A stretch of 64,000 nucleotides of DNA from Paenibacillus harenae (lineage in GTDB: Bacteria > Bacillota > Bacilli > Paenibacillales > Paenibacillaceae): positions 1 to 64,000 of the forward strand of contig NZ_JAUSST010000001.1 of assembly GCF_030812415.1 (NCBI RefSeq), read 5' to 3'. Shown here piece after piece: positions 11,048 through 19,077 of the stretch. How positions within the stretch are numbered: the stretch's first letter is position 1; the number at the start of each line of letters is the position of its first letter. The notes beneath the pieces were generated by a model that was not told where the DNA came from, did not search any database, and was given only the letters and a program-made list of their open reading frames with translations. The translations under genes and the position numbers were made by a program.

Positions 11048-12046
11048 ATGAGAGCAGCGCAAATGCGCAAGTATTCAAAAAACATTCAACTGGAACTGAA
11101 TGAAACGGAAATACCGGCAATCCATAGCGATGAGGTTCTCATCAACGTAAAAGCCGCGGGTGTAAATCCATTAGATATTCTAATTATTAATGGCAATGTT
11201 CGGTTGATTTCTGATTATAAATTCCCAATAACTTTAGGCAATGAACTATCCGGCGTTATTGAAGCCGTAGGAAAAGAGGTTGTGAATTTCCGTGTGGGTG
11301 ATCACGTTTATACGCGATTGCCGATGAACCAAATTGGAGCTTTTGCGGAATACGCAGCGGTAAAGGAAGAGGCTATAGCCATCATGCCTAAACATCTTTC
11401 GTTTACTGAAGCAGCGGCTGTACCCCTCACTGCTTTGACGGCCTATCAAGCATTACATGATATGCTTCATGCTCAGCCCAATAAAAAGCTGTTTATTCCT
11501 GGAGGTACCGGAGGCTTTGGTGCAATGGCAATTCCTATCGCCAAATCCATGGGTTTGTATGTCATTACAAGCGGCAGCGAAAGAGGCAGATCACGGACCC
11601 TGTCGATTGGCGCCGACCAATTCATCAATTATAAAGAAGAGAACTATGCTGACGTTCTATCCGACATTGATTATGTGATCGACACCTTGGGAACCAAAGA
11701 GATCAAAGCCGAAATGGGTATTCTAAAACCCCAAGGAAAATTGGTATCCTTAAAAGCTGCGCCAAATTATCAATTTGCGGCTGATCGGAATTTTCCATTA
11801 TGGAAAAAACTATTGTTTGGCTTAGTTGGGTCCCGCATCGATTCTTTGGCACGCAAGCATCAAATTGAATATCGTTTTATATTCGTGCAGGCCAATGGCA
11901 GTCAGTTACAAGAGGTCACTAATCTTGTCGAACAAGAAAACATCAAGCCCTCAATAGACTCCGTTTATCATTTTAATGACATTAACAAGGCATTGGTTAA
12001 AGTCTCTACTGGCCATTCGCAAGGCAAAGTAATTGTAACGTTCTAA
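11048..12046 (+). CDS. Zinc-independent MDR oxidoreductase (quinone reductase-like)
   Basis: A 332-aa medium-chain NADP-dependent reductase. An N-terminal GroES-like fold (AAGVNPLDILIINGNV, FPITLGNELSGVIEAVG) is followed by a Rossmann domain with FIPGGTGGFGAMAIPIAK. Structural and catalytic zinc ligands of alcohol dehydrogenases are absent, as in the QOR/zeta-crystallin branch. AGAGGA precedes the ATG. Cotranscription with the SDR upstream and shared TetR control suggest a detoxification role against quinones, enones or similar electrophiles; this is inference. Confidence 0.87.
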   Translation: MRAAQMRKYSKNIQLELNETEIPAIHSDEVLINVKAAGVNPLDILIINGNVRLISDYKFPITLGNELSGVIEAVGKEVVNFRVGDHVYTRLPMNQIGAFAEYAAVKEEAIAIMPKHLSFTEAAAVPLTALTAYQALHDMLHAQPNKKLFIPGGTGGFGAMAIPIAKSMGLYVITSGSERGRSRTLSIGADQFINYKEENYADVLSDIDYVIDTLGTKEIKAEMGILKPQGKLVSLKAAPNYQFAADRNFPLWKKLLFGLVGSRIDSLARKHQIEYRFIFVQANGSQLQEVTNLVEQENIKPSIDSVYHFNDINKALVKVSTGHSQGKVIVTF

Positions 12047-12112
12047 GCCGAGCTCTCGAAGCTGGATTTCCGATGACAGAGACGTATATCTCTTATAGCA
12101 TATATTTTTTCG

Positions 12113-12137
12113 TTTTATTAGAACGATCATTCCCTAA
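12113..12137. promoter_or_regulatory. Second putative TetR operator
   Basis: TTATTAGAACGATCATTC, with core GAACGATCATTC at 12121-12132, matches the box at 10205-10230 in sequence, including the TTATTA flank. It lies 19-43 nt before the SDR start. Confidence 0.65.
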
Positions 12138-12155
12138 TATGAGGTGGATATCACA

Positions 12156-12938
12156 ATGAGAAGGACTGTTCTTATTACAGGGGCTTCCGGTGGGATCGGT
12201 AAAGAATTAGCTGATCGGTTTGCCAAGGGCGGACATAACATAGTTCTGGTAGCTCGCAGCAAGAGTAAAATAGTGGAACTCGCGCAGGAATATCAAAAAA
12301 AACACGGTATTCAGGCAACGGTCATCGCCAAGGATGTGGCGGCACCAGGGGTACCCGAGGAAATCTTCACGGAGCTCAAGGAGAAGGGGATTACCGTTGA
12401 CTATTTGGTCAACAATGCCGGCTTCGGTTTGTTTGGGACATTTATGGAAACGGATATGGAGCAAGAAGTGAATATGATTGACGTTAATATCAAGGCTCTG
12501 ACGGTTATGACGAAGCTATTCTTGCCGGATATGATCAAACGCGGGCAAGGTGGGGTGATGAATGTAGCTTCCTTGGTAGGTTTCTTCCCAGGACCGATGA
12601 TGTCTGTTTACTATGCGACGAAGGCGTACGTGTTGTCGTTCACCGAAGCTTTGGCGAACGAAGTGAGCGGAACAGGCGTGACTGTAACCGCATTATGCCC
12701 GGGGCTGACGTCAACCGGCTTTGTTGATCGTTCTGGTATGGGCGCCTCGAAAATGTTGAAGGGCGCGATCATGGAAGCTGGACAGGTGGCTGAAGAAGGG
12801 TATCGAGGCTTCTTGCGTGGAAAGACATTAATTATGCCCGGTGTCCGCAACCGTTTCATTGCGTTTATGCCGCGGTTGCTGCCTCGTATGATGATGACTC
12901 GTTTAGTTAGAAGGTTACAGGACAGGACGGAGCATTGA
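12156..12938 (+). CDS. Short-chain dehydrogenase/reductase
   Basis: A 260-aa SDR starting MRRTVLITGASGGIGKELA. The nucleotide site is TGASGGIG, NNAG follows at about residue 88, and the active site is in NVASLVGFFPGPMMSVYYAT with YxxxK formed by YYATK. GAGGTGG precedes the ATG at 12156. The C terminus is basic and hydrophobic (RNRFIAFMPRLLPRMMMTRL), typical of the DltE-like subgroup and perhaps membrane-associated. It has its own copy of the shared operator. Substrate unknown. Confidence 0.87.
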   Translation: MRRTVLITGASGGIGKELADRFAKGGHNIVLVARSKSKIVELAQEYQKKHGIQATVIAKDVAAPGVPEEIFTELKEKGITVDYLVNNAGFGLFGTFMETDMEQEVNMIDVNIKALTVMTKLFLPDMIKRGQGGVMNVASLVGFFPGPMMSVYYATKAYVLSFTEALANEVSGTGVTVTALCPGLTSTGFVDRSGMGASKMLKGAIMEAGQVAEEGYRGFLRGKTLIMPGVRNRFIAFMPRLLPRMMMTRLVRRLQDRTEH

Positions 12939-13118
12939 TTCAAACGGGAAACTGAAGTAGGAATAAGATCCAGGAATCTGCCTGATTGAGGCTGTTAGAA
13001 GTGAAGATTATCGTTAGCTCCTTAAACACAAAGACGGGGGTGTCTCAAAAGGGTCACCCTCGAATTTGTGTTCACTTTGAAGCATTAAAATTTTTTTATA
13101 ATACGATACCTTGAACAT

Positions 13119-13170
13119 GCAACTTATAAGTTGCTTATTCTTGACGAGCAACCACAGGGTTGCTTATAAT
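13119..13170 (+). promoter_or_regulatory. ArsR-type operators and promoter, leaderless arrangement
   Basis: Two 16-bp inverted repeats share GCAAC(N6)GTTGC: the perfect palindrome GCAACTTATAAGTTGC (13119-13134) and GCAACCACAGGGTTGC (13148-13163), with centres 29 bp apart. A promoter TTGACG (13141-13146) with TATAAT (13165-13170) is 18 bp spaced and straddles the second repeat. TATAAT ends only 6 nt before the ATG, and no ribosome site is present, so the transcript probably starts at or next to the start codon. Confidence 0.75.
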
Positions 13171-13176
13171 CGATAT

Positions 13177-13455
13177 ATGAAATGGGACAAAGACGCTATA
13201 TTCAAAGCACTTGGCGACTCGACTCGGCGGACGATATTAGACGAACTATCCGAACGCAACGAGCAGACGTTGTATGAACTTACGGTACGTCTTATTACGA
13301 AGCACGACCTTGCCATTTCGCGACAGGCGATCGCTAAACACCTTTCTGTATTGGAAGATGCAGGGCTCGTCAAATCAGAAAAAAAGGGGAAATTTCGAGT
13401 GGTTATTTTCAATAACGAACCACTGAAAAATTTACTGAAAGGATGGATTGAGTAG
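13177..13455 (+). CDS. ArsR-family winged-helix regulator
   Basis: A 92-aa protein, MKWDKDAIFKALGDSTRRTI at the N terminus, with the helix-turn-helix ISRQAIAKHLSVLEDAGLV and the wing KSEKKGKFRVVIF. No metal-binding Cys motif is present, so it belongs to the non-metal ArsR branch (SdpR/YczG-like). The start at 13177 fits the family start; the longer frame from 13111 crosses the operators. The two palindromes over its promoter suggest autorepression. A VOC protein follows 88 nt later and is probably its partner. Confidence 0.85.
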   Translation: MKWDKDAIFKALGDSTRRTILDELSERNEQTLYELTVRLITKHDLAISRQAIAKHLSVLEDAGLVKSEKKGKFRVVIFNNEPLKNLLKGWIE

Positions 13456-13543
13456 TTTTAATTAAAAAGTTCTGACGAATGTACTGGTTGGAGCGGATTG
13501 TTAGCAGAGCACCAACGTTGCAAATATCAAAGGAGGCAAAAAC

Positions 13544-13930
13544 ATGATGAAAATCATTGTTACCAGTCTATTCGTTCAAGATCAAGACAAGGCATTGGAG
13601 TTTTATACAGAAACGCTGGGCTTTGTTAAAAAGCATGACGTTCCCATGGGGAAATTCAGATGGATAGCGCTTGTTTCTCCCGATGAGCAAGATGGTACCG
13701 AGCTTATACTCGAACCGAATGAACATCCTGCCGCCAAAGAGTATCAAAAGAAGATATTTGCCGAAGGCGTCCCAGCAACAATGTTTGGCGTTGCAGACAT
13801 TCATAAAGAGTACAATCGATTATTGGAAAACGGCGTGAAGTTTACTATGGAGCCGACAAAAATGGGCGAATTCACAATTGCTGTCTTCGACGATACATGC
13901 GGCAACCTACTTCAGATTATTCAGAAGTAA
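13544..13930 (+). CDS. VOC/glyoxalase-fold protein
   Basis: A 128-aa protein of two beta-alpha-beta-beta-beta modules: SLFVQDQDKALEFYTETLGF in the first and TMFGVADIHKEYNRLLENGV in the second, ending VFDDTCGNLLQIIQK. A strong AAAGGAGG site precedes tandem ATG codons. Position after the ArsR regulator is a common pairing for YczG-type units. The catalytic metal ligands are not all obvious, so it could be an enzyme or a small-molecule (antibiotic) binding protein. Confidence 0.85.
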   Translation: MMKIIVTSLFVQDQDKALEFYTETLGFVKKHDVPMGKFRWIALVSPDEQDGTELILEPNEHPAAKEYQKKIFAEGVPATMFGVADIHKEYNRLLENGVKFTMEPTKMGEFTIAVFDDTCGNLLQIIQK

Positions 13931-14351
13931 TTTTATGACGAAATATCGGCACTTAAAAGAAAAAGGATTAAAAATACAATAGCGCTCGCTGTGTCTCGAT
14001 TTGCCAAAAGAATTCGCTGTTCTTCGCAGGCTTCCGGGAGTGCCTTAAACCTCCAAAATTTTCGTTTTGCGTATATAATTGATTGAGTGAAAGCTTGAGT
14101 AAATCAGGCTTTTTTTTTATACGGAAATTGATTTCGAAGAAATGTCGATACGCTCTGAGTTGCGTTAACGGGATACGTTAGCAACAACTGCGGCAGCCGG
14201 TTCAGACCGAGCAGTCTTATGAAAATCAACCGGAGGGACGAGTAGCTGCCCACTTGGCAAAATTACTACATCGCATAGGTAATAATTCCCTTATGATCGA
14301 ATAAAATATTCGGGATTCTTATAGGAGTCCTTTCAAAGGGGGAGATCATTT
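13931..14351. other. Intergenic: terminator and degenerate repeat
   Basis: No gene. AAAGCTTGA (14090-14098) pairs with TCAGGCTTT before a long T-run (to 14119), an intrinsic terminator. TTAACGGGATACGTTAGCAAC (14165-14185), read with the nearby CTGC...GCAG arms, looks like a degenerate copy of the TAACGGG-hairpin repeat family seen at 18681 and 45.5-48.5 kb. CAAAGGGGGAG at about 14335-14345 is the ribosome site of the next gene. Confidence 0.5.
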
Positions 14352-15521
14352 ATGAGCAAACGGATTGGAATTATCGGCAGCGGTACCGCCGGACTGCAGC
14401 TAGCCTATTCCTTACATAAGGATTTCGACGTAACCCTGCTTCATTATGAGGAGCCGGATGAGATTCGACGCGGGCGAATACAGTCGACCCAAGTTCATTT
14501 TCATCCAACGCTTCTTAGGGAGCAGCGCTTTCTTATGCCGGAAACGGACGCGGCCCCTTCCATTCGAACGATTCATTTCAACATGGGCCAGCAGAAGTTA
14601 TTCGTAGGGAGACTGAAGGGCAAGGCAACGTCTGTCGATCAGCGCTTGGCCTACGCCAAGACGATGGATGATTTGGCGCGGCAAGGCGTACGCTTACGCA
14701 ATGGCCGCGTAATGCGGAACGAGTTGGAGTCCTTGGCTGAATCGTATGAACTATTGATCGATGCCACCGGTAAATCCGGACCGCTGTTCTCTTTCCCGGT
14801 TGATGCGGAGCTTACGCCATTCCTTACGCCTCAACGCAAATGCATCGTCGGTTATTTTACGGGGGTATCTCCGGTTGAACCCGAAGGGATTTCGATAACG
14901 GTACTCCCCGGAGCCGGCGAAATGTTTGAAATTCCCGCATTAACCGAACAAGGACGCGTAACTATTTTATTTATAGAGGCGCAGCCTGACGGAATATTGG
15001 ATGCCTTTAAAGGGGTAAGGACAGCTCGAGATTTTACGGACCGGATGAAGAGCATCGTGCAAGACTATTTGCCGGAAGTTTACGGGCGTATCGATCCGGA
15101 TCGTTTCTCTCTGACAGATGAGGCCGCATATCTCCAGACTGCAATCACGCCTGTTGTTCATCATCCGTATTTCATGCTGAATGGCACTTTGGTGCTGGGA
15201 TGCGGGGACAGTGTGATCCTTGCAGATCCGATCACGGGTCAAGGCTGCAATACGGCCTCCTATTGTGCGGAGCAGTTGTTTGAGACCCTTATGGCACACA
15301 AGGAATCCCCATGGGACGAACAAATTGGAATCGATTATCGGAACCGAACCAAATCCTATGTAACGGCCGTGACGGAATGGACGAATGCCATGACAGAACC
15401 ACTGCCCGAGCATATCGTCCAAATGCTTATGCAGGCAGCAACGGATCAAGAGACTGCCGACCGTATAGTCCATTGGTTCGAGAATCCGCCGAAAGCCCAT
15501 GAGGCATTCTTCCTGACATAA
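14352..15521 (+). CDS. StyA-like FAD-dependent monooxygenase
   Basis: A 389-aa single-component flavin protein of the styrene/indole monooxygenase type. The FAD dinucleotide motif GIIGSGTAGLQLAYSL opens the protein, IDATGKSG is the second nucleotide-contact element, and LVLGCGDSVILADPITGQGC is the conserved C-terminal FAD-contact segment. The classical partner, a small flavin reductase StyB, is not next to it; reduced FAD would have to come from elsewhere. It stands alone between terminator-like sequences. The natural substrate may be indole or a similar aromatic; that is inference from the family. Confidence 0.82.
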   Translation: MSKRIGIIGSGTAGLQLAYSLHKDFDVTLLHYEEPDEIRRGRIQSTQVHFHPTLLREQRFLMPETDAAPSIRTIHFNMGQQKLFVGRLKGKATSVDQRLAYAKTMDDLARQGVRLRNGRVMRNELESLAESYELLIDATGKSGPLFSFPVDAELTPFLTPQRKCIVGYFTGVSPVEPEGISITVLPGAGEMFEIPALTEQGRVTILFIEAQPDGILDAFKGVRTARDFTDRMKSIVQDYLPEVYGRIDPDRFSLTDEAAYLQTAITPVVHHPYFMLNGTLVLGCGDSVILADPITGQGCNTASYCAEQLFETLMAHKESPWDEQIGIDYRNRTKSYVTAVTEWTNAMTEPLPEHIVQMLMQAATDQETADRIVHWFENPPKAHEAFFLT

Positions 15522-15734
15522 TAGGAAAGCCATCCAAGCTCGGATAACCTTAAAAAGACATGAAACCTGCATAATTTGCGGGTTTTGTTTTTTACTAATC
15601 CGAACGAATAGCAGGAGTAGAACTGGGATGATTAAACCCTTTGGGTCGGTTTTTTACGGTAAAATACCGGAGGATCTGTTACTCCTTACGGATCGTGACA
15701 GAGATTACCTAATGAGAAATATAGCTCATAATAC

Positions 15735-15785
15735 AACAGCGGAAGCCTAGGACTTTAATTTGTCCAGGGCTCCCGCTGTTCTTCT
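15735..15785. terminator. Hairpin/terminator at 3' end of subtilase gene
   Basis: ACAGCGGAAGCCTAGGAC pairs with GTCCAGGGCTCCCGCTGT with one or two mismatches. It closely resembles the hairpin at 18708-18757 (same ACAGCGG...CCGCTGT ends), so the two are copies of one element. Confidence 0.7.
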
Positions 15786-15797
15786 CCATGCCGCGAT

Positions 15798-17384
15798 TTA
15801 CAAGCCTTTCGCCAGAGTGACCGCCGCATCCGCTTGAACGAGACCGTAACCGTATGAATGATCCCGACCGGAAGCGCCTAGGTCCAGCGAGCTGTTCCGG
15901 AGGACGCTGCGAATTTGCTCGTTGGTGAGGCTCGGATTCGCGGACCAAGCGATGGCGGCTACGGCCGAGACATGCGGCGTAGCCATTGAAGTGCCTTCAA
16001 AGTAGTCGTAATCCCACTGGGAAACATGGACGAGCCCGCTACCGAGCCCGCCGCTCCGGATGTTGCTTCCGCTGTTATAAGATACGGAGACGGCGGGAAT
16101 CCAGCTGCCTTCGGCGCCTAACGTGAAGCTGCCTGCGTCTTCAGGGCTAACTGTATCGTTGTTTGCAATGATAGCTCCAGCCGCTCCTTGAGTCATGACG
16201 TTCTGGAGCTTCTCTGTAAAGGTGATATCCCCCCGATCGATGAAGGCGATCCAGGATCCGGTTTCGGGTTTGCCGTTACACGATGTAGTGGAATCGGCCA
16301 AGCCGCAATCGACCAGAGGTCCCGTTGCATTGCCGACGTTGGAGAACTCGATGATGTTGTTCCGATAAGGCGTTTCCGTCCCGTTCTCTGTTTCCATTAC
16401 CGTTCCCTTCAACGCGGTGCCCTGCGGCACACTGGATAACGTTCCTACTCCCGGGGCAACCAGCTCCTGATCTTTACCGAAATTGGAAAATCCGGCGAGA
16501 GCCAGGTTGCTGTCGACGGCGCCCACAGCGACAACGGAATCGTACTTGGCGGGGTAACCGATTTTGCCGCTGTCGTTTCCGCTTGCCGCGATGCTGAGCA
16601 TGTTATTCATATAGGCAAGATCGAATACTTTCTGCTCCGTTCGGGACGGCTTGCTGCTGCCGAGGGAGAGGGTTGCGATATTTGCATTATTTTCCTGGCA
16701 CCAATTCATGCCGCTGATGACGCTGCTGGTCGTACCGCTGCCGTCGTCGCCCAACACTCGCGCGATATAAAGGTTAACGCTTGGAGCAACTCCGATCCTG
16801 CTGCCGCTGGCATCGGTCTGCCCGGCAATCGTGCCTGCAACGTGGGTGCCATGCCCGTCCCCGTCGCGCGCATCCGGATGACCGTCATTGACAAAATTTT
16901 TGCTCGCTTTTATGATCGAAACGCCATTTCGAGTAAATTCCGGTTGATCGTAGTCAATGCCGGTATCAAGCACGCAAATATTGATATTCGTTCCAGTGGC
17001 ATTTTGGCTCCAAGCTTGTTCGGCATGAACAGCCTGCAATCCCCATGTTAGCGCCCCGTCGGAATACGAACCACCGTCACTCGTTGCATAAACGGGGCGG
17101 TCCTCCTCGATATAGCTGACATTGGGGTTACGCGCCAGACCGGATGCGGCGGCTTCCGAAGCTTCGATATGCATCGCTTCAAGGTTGGCCCAATGGGATG
17201 CAATCCGGACGCCCGGTACATGCAGGGCCTTTGTTGAAGCGCCGGGCTTTAACCCGATTAGGTACGAATGCTTCTGGGATTTGTCAGTTGGAGCAGCTGC
17301 AACTACATTGGAGGCGAGGAGCAGGACGACCGTCATGGAACTTAACGCTTTAGATACAATGCCGGCTTGAATCCATTTTTTCAT
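15798..17384 (-). CDS. Secreted subtilisin-like serine protease with PA insert
   Basis: A 528-aa S8 peptidase. It has a Sec signal peptide (residues 1-30, ending VVAAAP), an I9-type propeptide (about 38-100), then the catalytic domain with Asp140 in VLDTGID, His178 in DGHGTHVAG, oxyanion Asn270 in AASGND and Ser466 in EGTSMATPH. Between 325 and 455 a protease-associated (PA) domain is inserted, with two Cys residues (360, 369) that may form a disulfide. Secreted, probably activated by removal of the propeptide. AAAGGAG precedes the ATG. The promoter region 17385-17618 is shared with the divergent kinase gene. Confidence 0.93.
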   Translation of the reverse strand: MKKWIQAGIVSKALSSMTVVLLLASNVVAAAPTDKSQKHSYLIGLKPGASTKALHVPGVRIASHWANLEAMHIEASEAAASGLARNPNVSYIEEDRPVYATSDGGSYSDGALTWGLQAVHAEQAWSQNATGTNINICVLDTGIDYDQPEFTRNGVSIIKASKNFVNDGHPDARDGDGHGTHVAGTIAGQTDASGSRIGVAPSVNLYIARVLGDDGSGTTSSVISGMNWCQENNANIATLSLGSSKPSRTEQKVFDLAYMNNMLSIAASGNDSGKIGYPAKYDSVVAVGAVDSNLALAGFSNFGKDQELVAPGVGTLSSVPQGTALKGTVMETENGTETPYRNNIIEFSNVGNATGPLVDCGLADSTTSCNGKPETGSWIAFIDRGDITFTEKLQNVMTQGAAGAIIANNDTVSPEDAGSFTLGAEGSWIPAVSVSYNSGSNIRSGGLGSGLVHVSQWDYDYFEGTSMATPHVSAVAAIAWSANPSLTNEQIRSVLRNSSLDLGASGRDHSYGYGLVQADAAVTLAKGL

Positions 17385-17618
17385 TACTCATTCTCCTTTC
17401 GTTTCGCATGGCTACTCAGATTACATTCGTCTAGTTCCAGTAAATTCCTTCAATGAATCACTAAATTTGGTCGTATAGTACTACAATTAAAAATATATTT
17501 GCTGACAGACATACGAAACTACTAAAATGTATATTAATTGGATAGATTGGTGTCGAAAAAAGGAAATCGTATTCATGTGTGCAATATACGATCATTAGAA
17601 CAATGGAGGGCGGTCGTT

Positions 17619-18647
17619 ATGGAGCGGGAAGTAGAGAGGCTGTTCGGGGACCATATTCTGCGGGAAGCCGCAGACCGGTTCGGCCTGAAGGCAGATGCAT
17701 GGTCGAAGCTGGGTGATTTTGAAAACTACGTGTACGCTGCGTGCATGGACGGTACCGACGTTGTTTTGCGGCTGACCCACAACAGCCATCGAACGCTTGA
17801 CCAAGTGAAGGCGGAGCTGGATTGGATCGCGTATCTCTCGGCATCCGGCTTGGAAGAAGAGATTTCCGGATGTCTCCCGTCCCTCAATCATCTTCTGGCT
17901 GAACGGATTGATGCGGATGGTAACGACTCCTACTTTATAGCCTGTCTGTTCCGGAAAGCTCCTGGCAAACGCCCCGATACCAAGGATCCGGCCGACTGGA
18001 ACGCTAATTTGTTCAGGGAATGGGGAGCGGTAACGGGACGGATCCACCGAATCACGAGAGGGTACCGCCCGGCCGTGCCTGAAGCTCCGCGCCGACCCGA
18101 TTGGGACGAGGATGAGCTGATCTTAGAGTCGAACCGTTACATTCCGAAGGAAGAGCACATCGTTCGGGAAAGGCTAACGACGGTGCTTGCCCGTCTTAAA
18201 AGCTTGCCTAAGCCGGCCGACGGTTACGGCCTTATTCACACCGACATGCATTCAGGTAATTTTTTTGTGGAGCAGGGGCGCATCACGGTCTTCGATTTCG
18301 ACGATTCGGCGTACAACTGGTTCGTTCATGATCTGGCCATCCCGCTTTACTATTCCGTAAGCAGAGGAGTTCCAGAAGCATATGCCGGAGACCGGACCGC
18401 CTTCGCCCGGGACTACTTTCAGGCATTCTGGAAAGGGTATGCGTCCGAGTACCGTCTATCTCCGGAATGGCTCGACTGGCTTACGCTCTTTCTGGAGATG
18501 AGAGACCTGACGCTCTATTTGGTTATTCATAAAAAGATGGATGTGACAGCGCTGCCGGATAATCTCAGAGACTGGTTCGGAGAAATCCGGGAACGGATCG
18601 TCTCCGGACGACCGTTGGTGGAGCTCGATTTTCGGGGACTCGTGTAA
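17619..18647 (+). CDS. APH-family phosphotransferase (aminoglycoside/choline kinase fold)
   Basis: A 342-aa kinase-like protein. The catalytic loop is GLIHTDMHSGNF with the metal-binding VFDFDD about 20 residues later, the Brenner and DFD motifs of the APH fold. The start at 17619 is taken because GGAGGG lies 9 nt upstream; a longer frame exists to 17538 but lacks a site. Relatives phosphorylate small hydroxylated molecules such as aminoglycosides, homoserine or fructosamine, so the substrate cannot be named. It is transcribed away from the subtilase and followed by a repeat hairpin. Confidence 0.85.
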   Translation: MEREVERLFGDHILREAADRFGLKADAWSKLGDFENYVYAACMDGTDVVLRLTHNSHRTLDQVKAELDWIAYLSASGLEEEISGCLPSLNHLLAERIDADGNDSYFIACLFRKAPGKRPDTKDPADWNANLFREWGAVTGRIHRITRGYRPAVPEAPRRPDWDEDELILESNRYIPKEEHIVRERLTTVLARLKSLPKPADGYGLIHTDMHSGNFFVEQGRITVFDFDDSAYNWFVHDLAIPLYYSVSRGVPEAYAGDRTAFARDYFQAFWKGYASEYRLSPEWLDWLTLFLEMRDLTLYLVIHKKMDVTALPDNLRDWFGEIRERIVSGRPLVELDFRGLV

Positions 18648-18680
18648 ATCGTCCGATTACGCTAAAAGGCAACTTTTAAG

Positions 18681-18760
18681 CTTAAACGGGTACGTTAGTT
18701 GAATAAAACAGCGGCAGTCTAAGACGTTATTTTCCGTCCAGGGCTTCCGCTGTTTCTTTT
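18681..18760. repeat. TAACGGG-type repeat with terminator hairpin
   Basis: CTTAAACGGGTACGTTAGTT (18681-18700) precedes a hairpin with arms ACAGCGGCAGTCTAAGACG and CGTCCAGGGCTTCCGCTGT (18708-18757) and a T-run. Same order of elements as the repeats at 45554, 46903, 47491 and 48454, and the hairpin matches 15735-15785. Confidence 0.65.
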
Positions 18761-19077
18761 TTGGAGGTCCCCTTCCAAGCTGGATCATCAATCACAGTGT
18801 TTCTTGTTCCGGTCGATGCAAAAAAAGTGTTAAACGGCAAAAATGTGCAATCCTTCCGAAAAACAAATAATGCAAACAGGTTCAAGAATGTGCAATATAC
18901 ATCCATTTTTGTAGGATTTAGAATGAGTGTGAAGTTGGCTGATCATATCTTTTTGAATAGGATCATGAATCATCAATTTCCAAAGGGGGAGGTATGGAAG
19001 CTGTCGTTTGGATTCTTCCAATGAAAAGCAGCAAGACAAACAACATTCACAAGCATGACAATAAAAGGAGTGAAAAG
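18761..19077 (+). other. Leader region of the PL11 lyase gene
   Basis: No separate gene recognised. An in-frame upstream ATG at 18994 follows GGGGGAGG, but at 1-nt spacing, and would place 28 extra residues ahead of the signal peptide. A short translated leader is possible. The region is AT-rich and must contain the promoter. Confidence 0.4.

Noticed and set aside
13035..13065. IS1182-like terminal repeat (GGGTGTCTCAAAAG)
   Set aside because: Similar strings end several insertion sequences, but no second end, transposase or target duplication is seen nearby.
18994..19077. Upstream start for the PL11 lyase
   Set aside because: It would bury the signal peptide behind 28 charged residues; ATG 19078 has correct AAAGGAG spacing.
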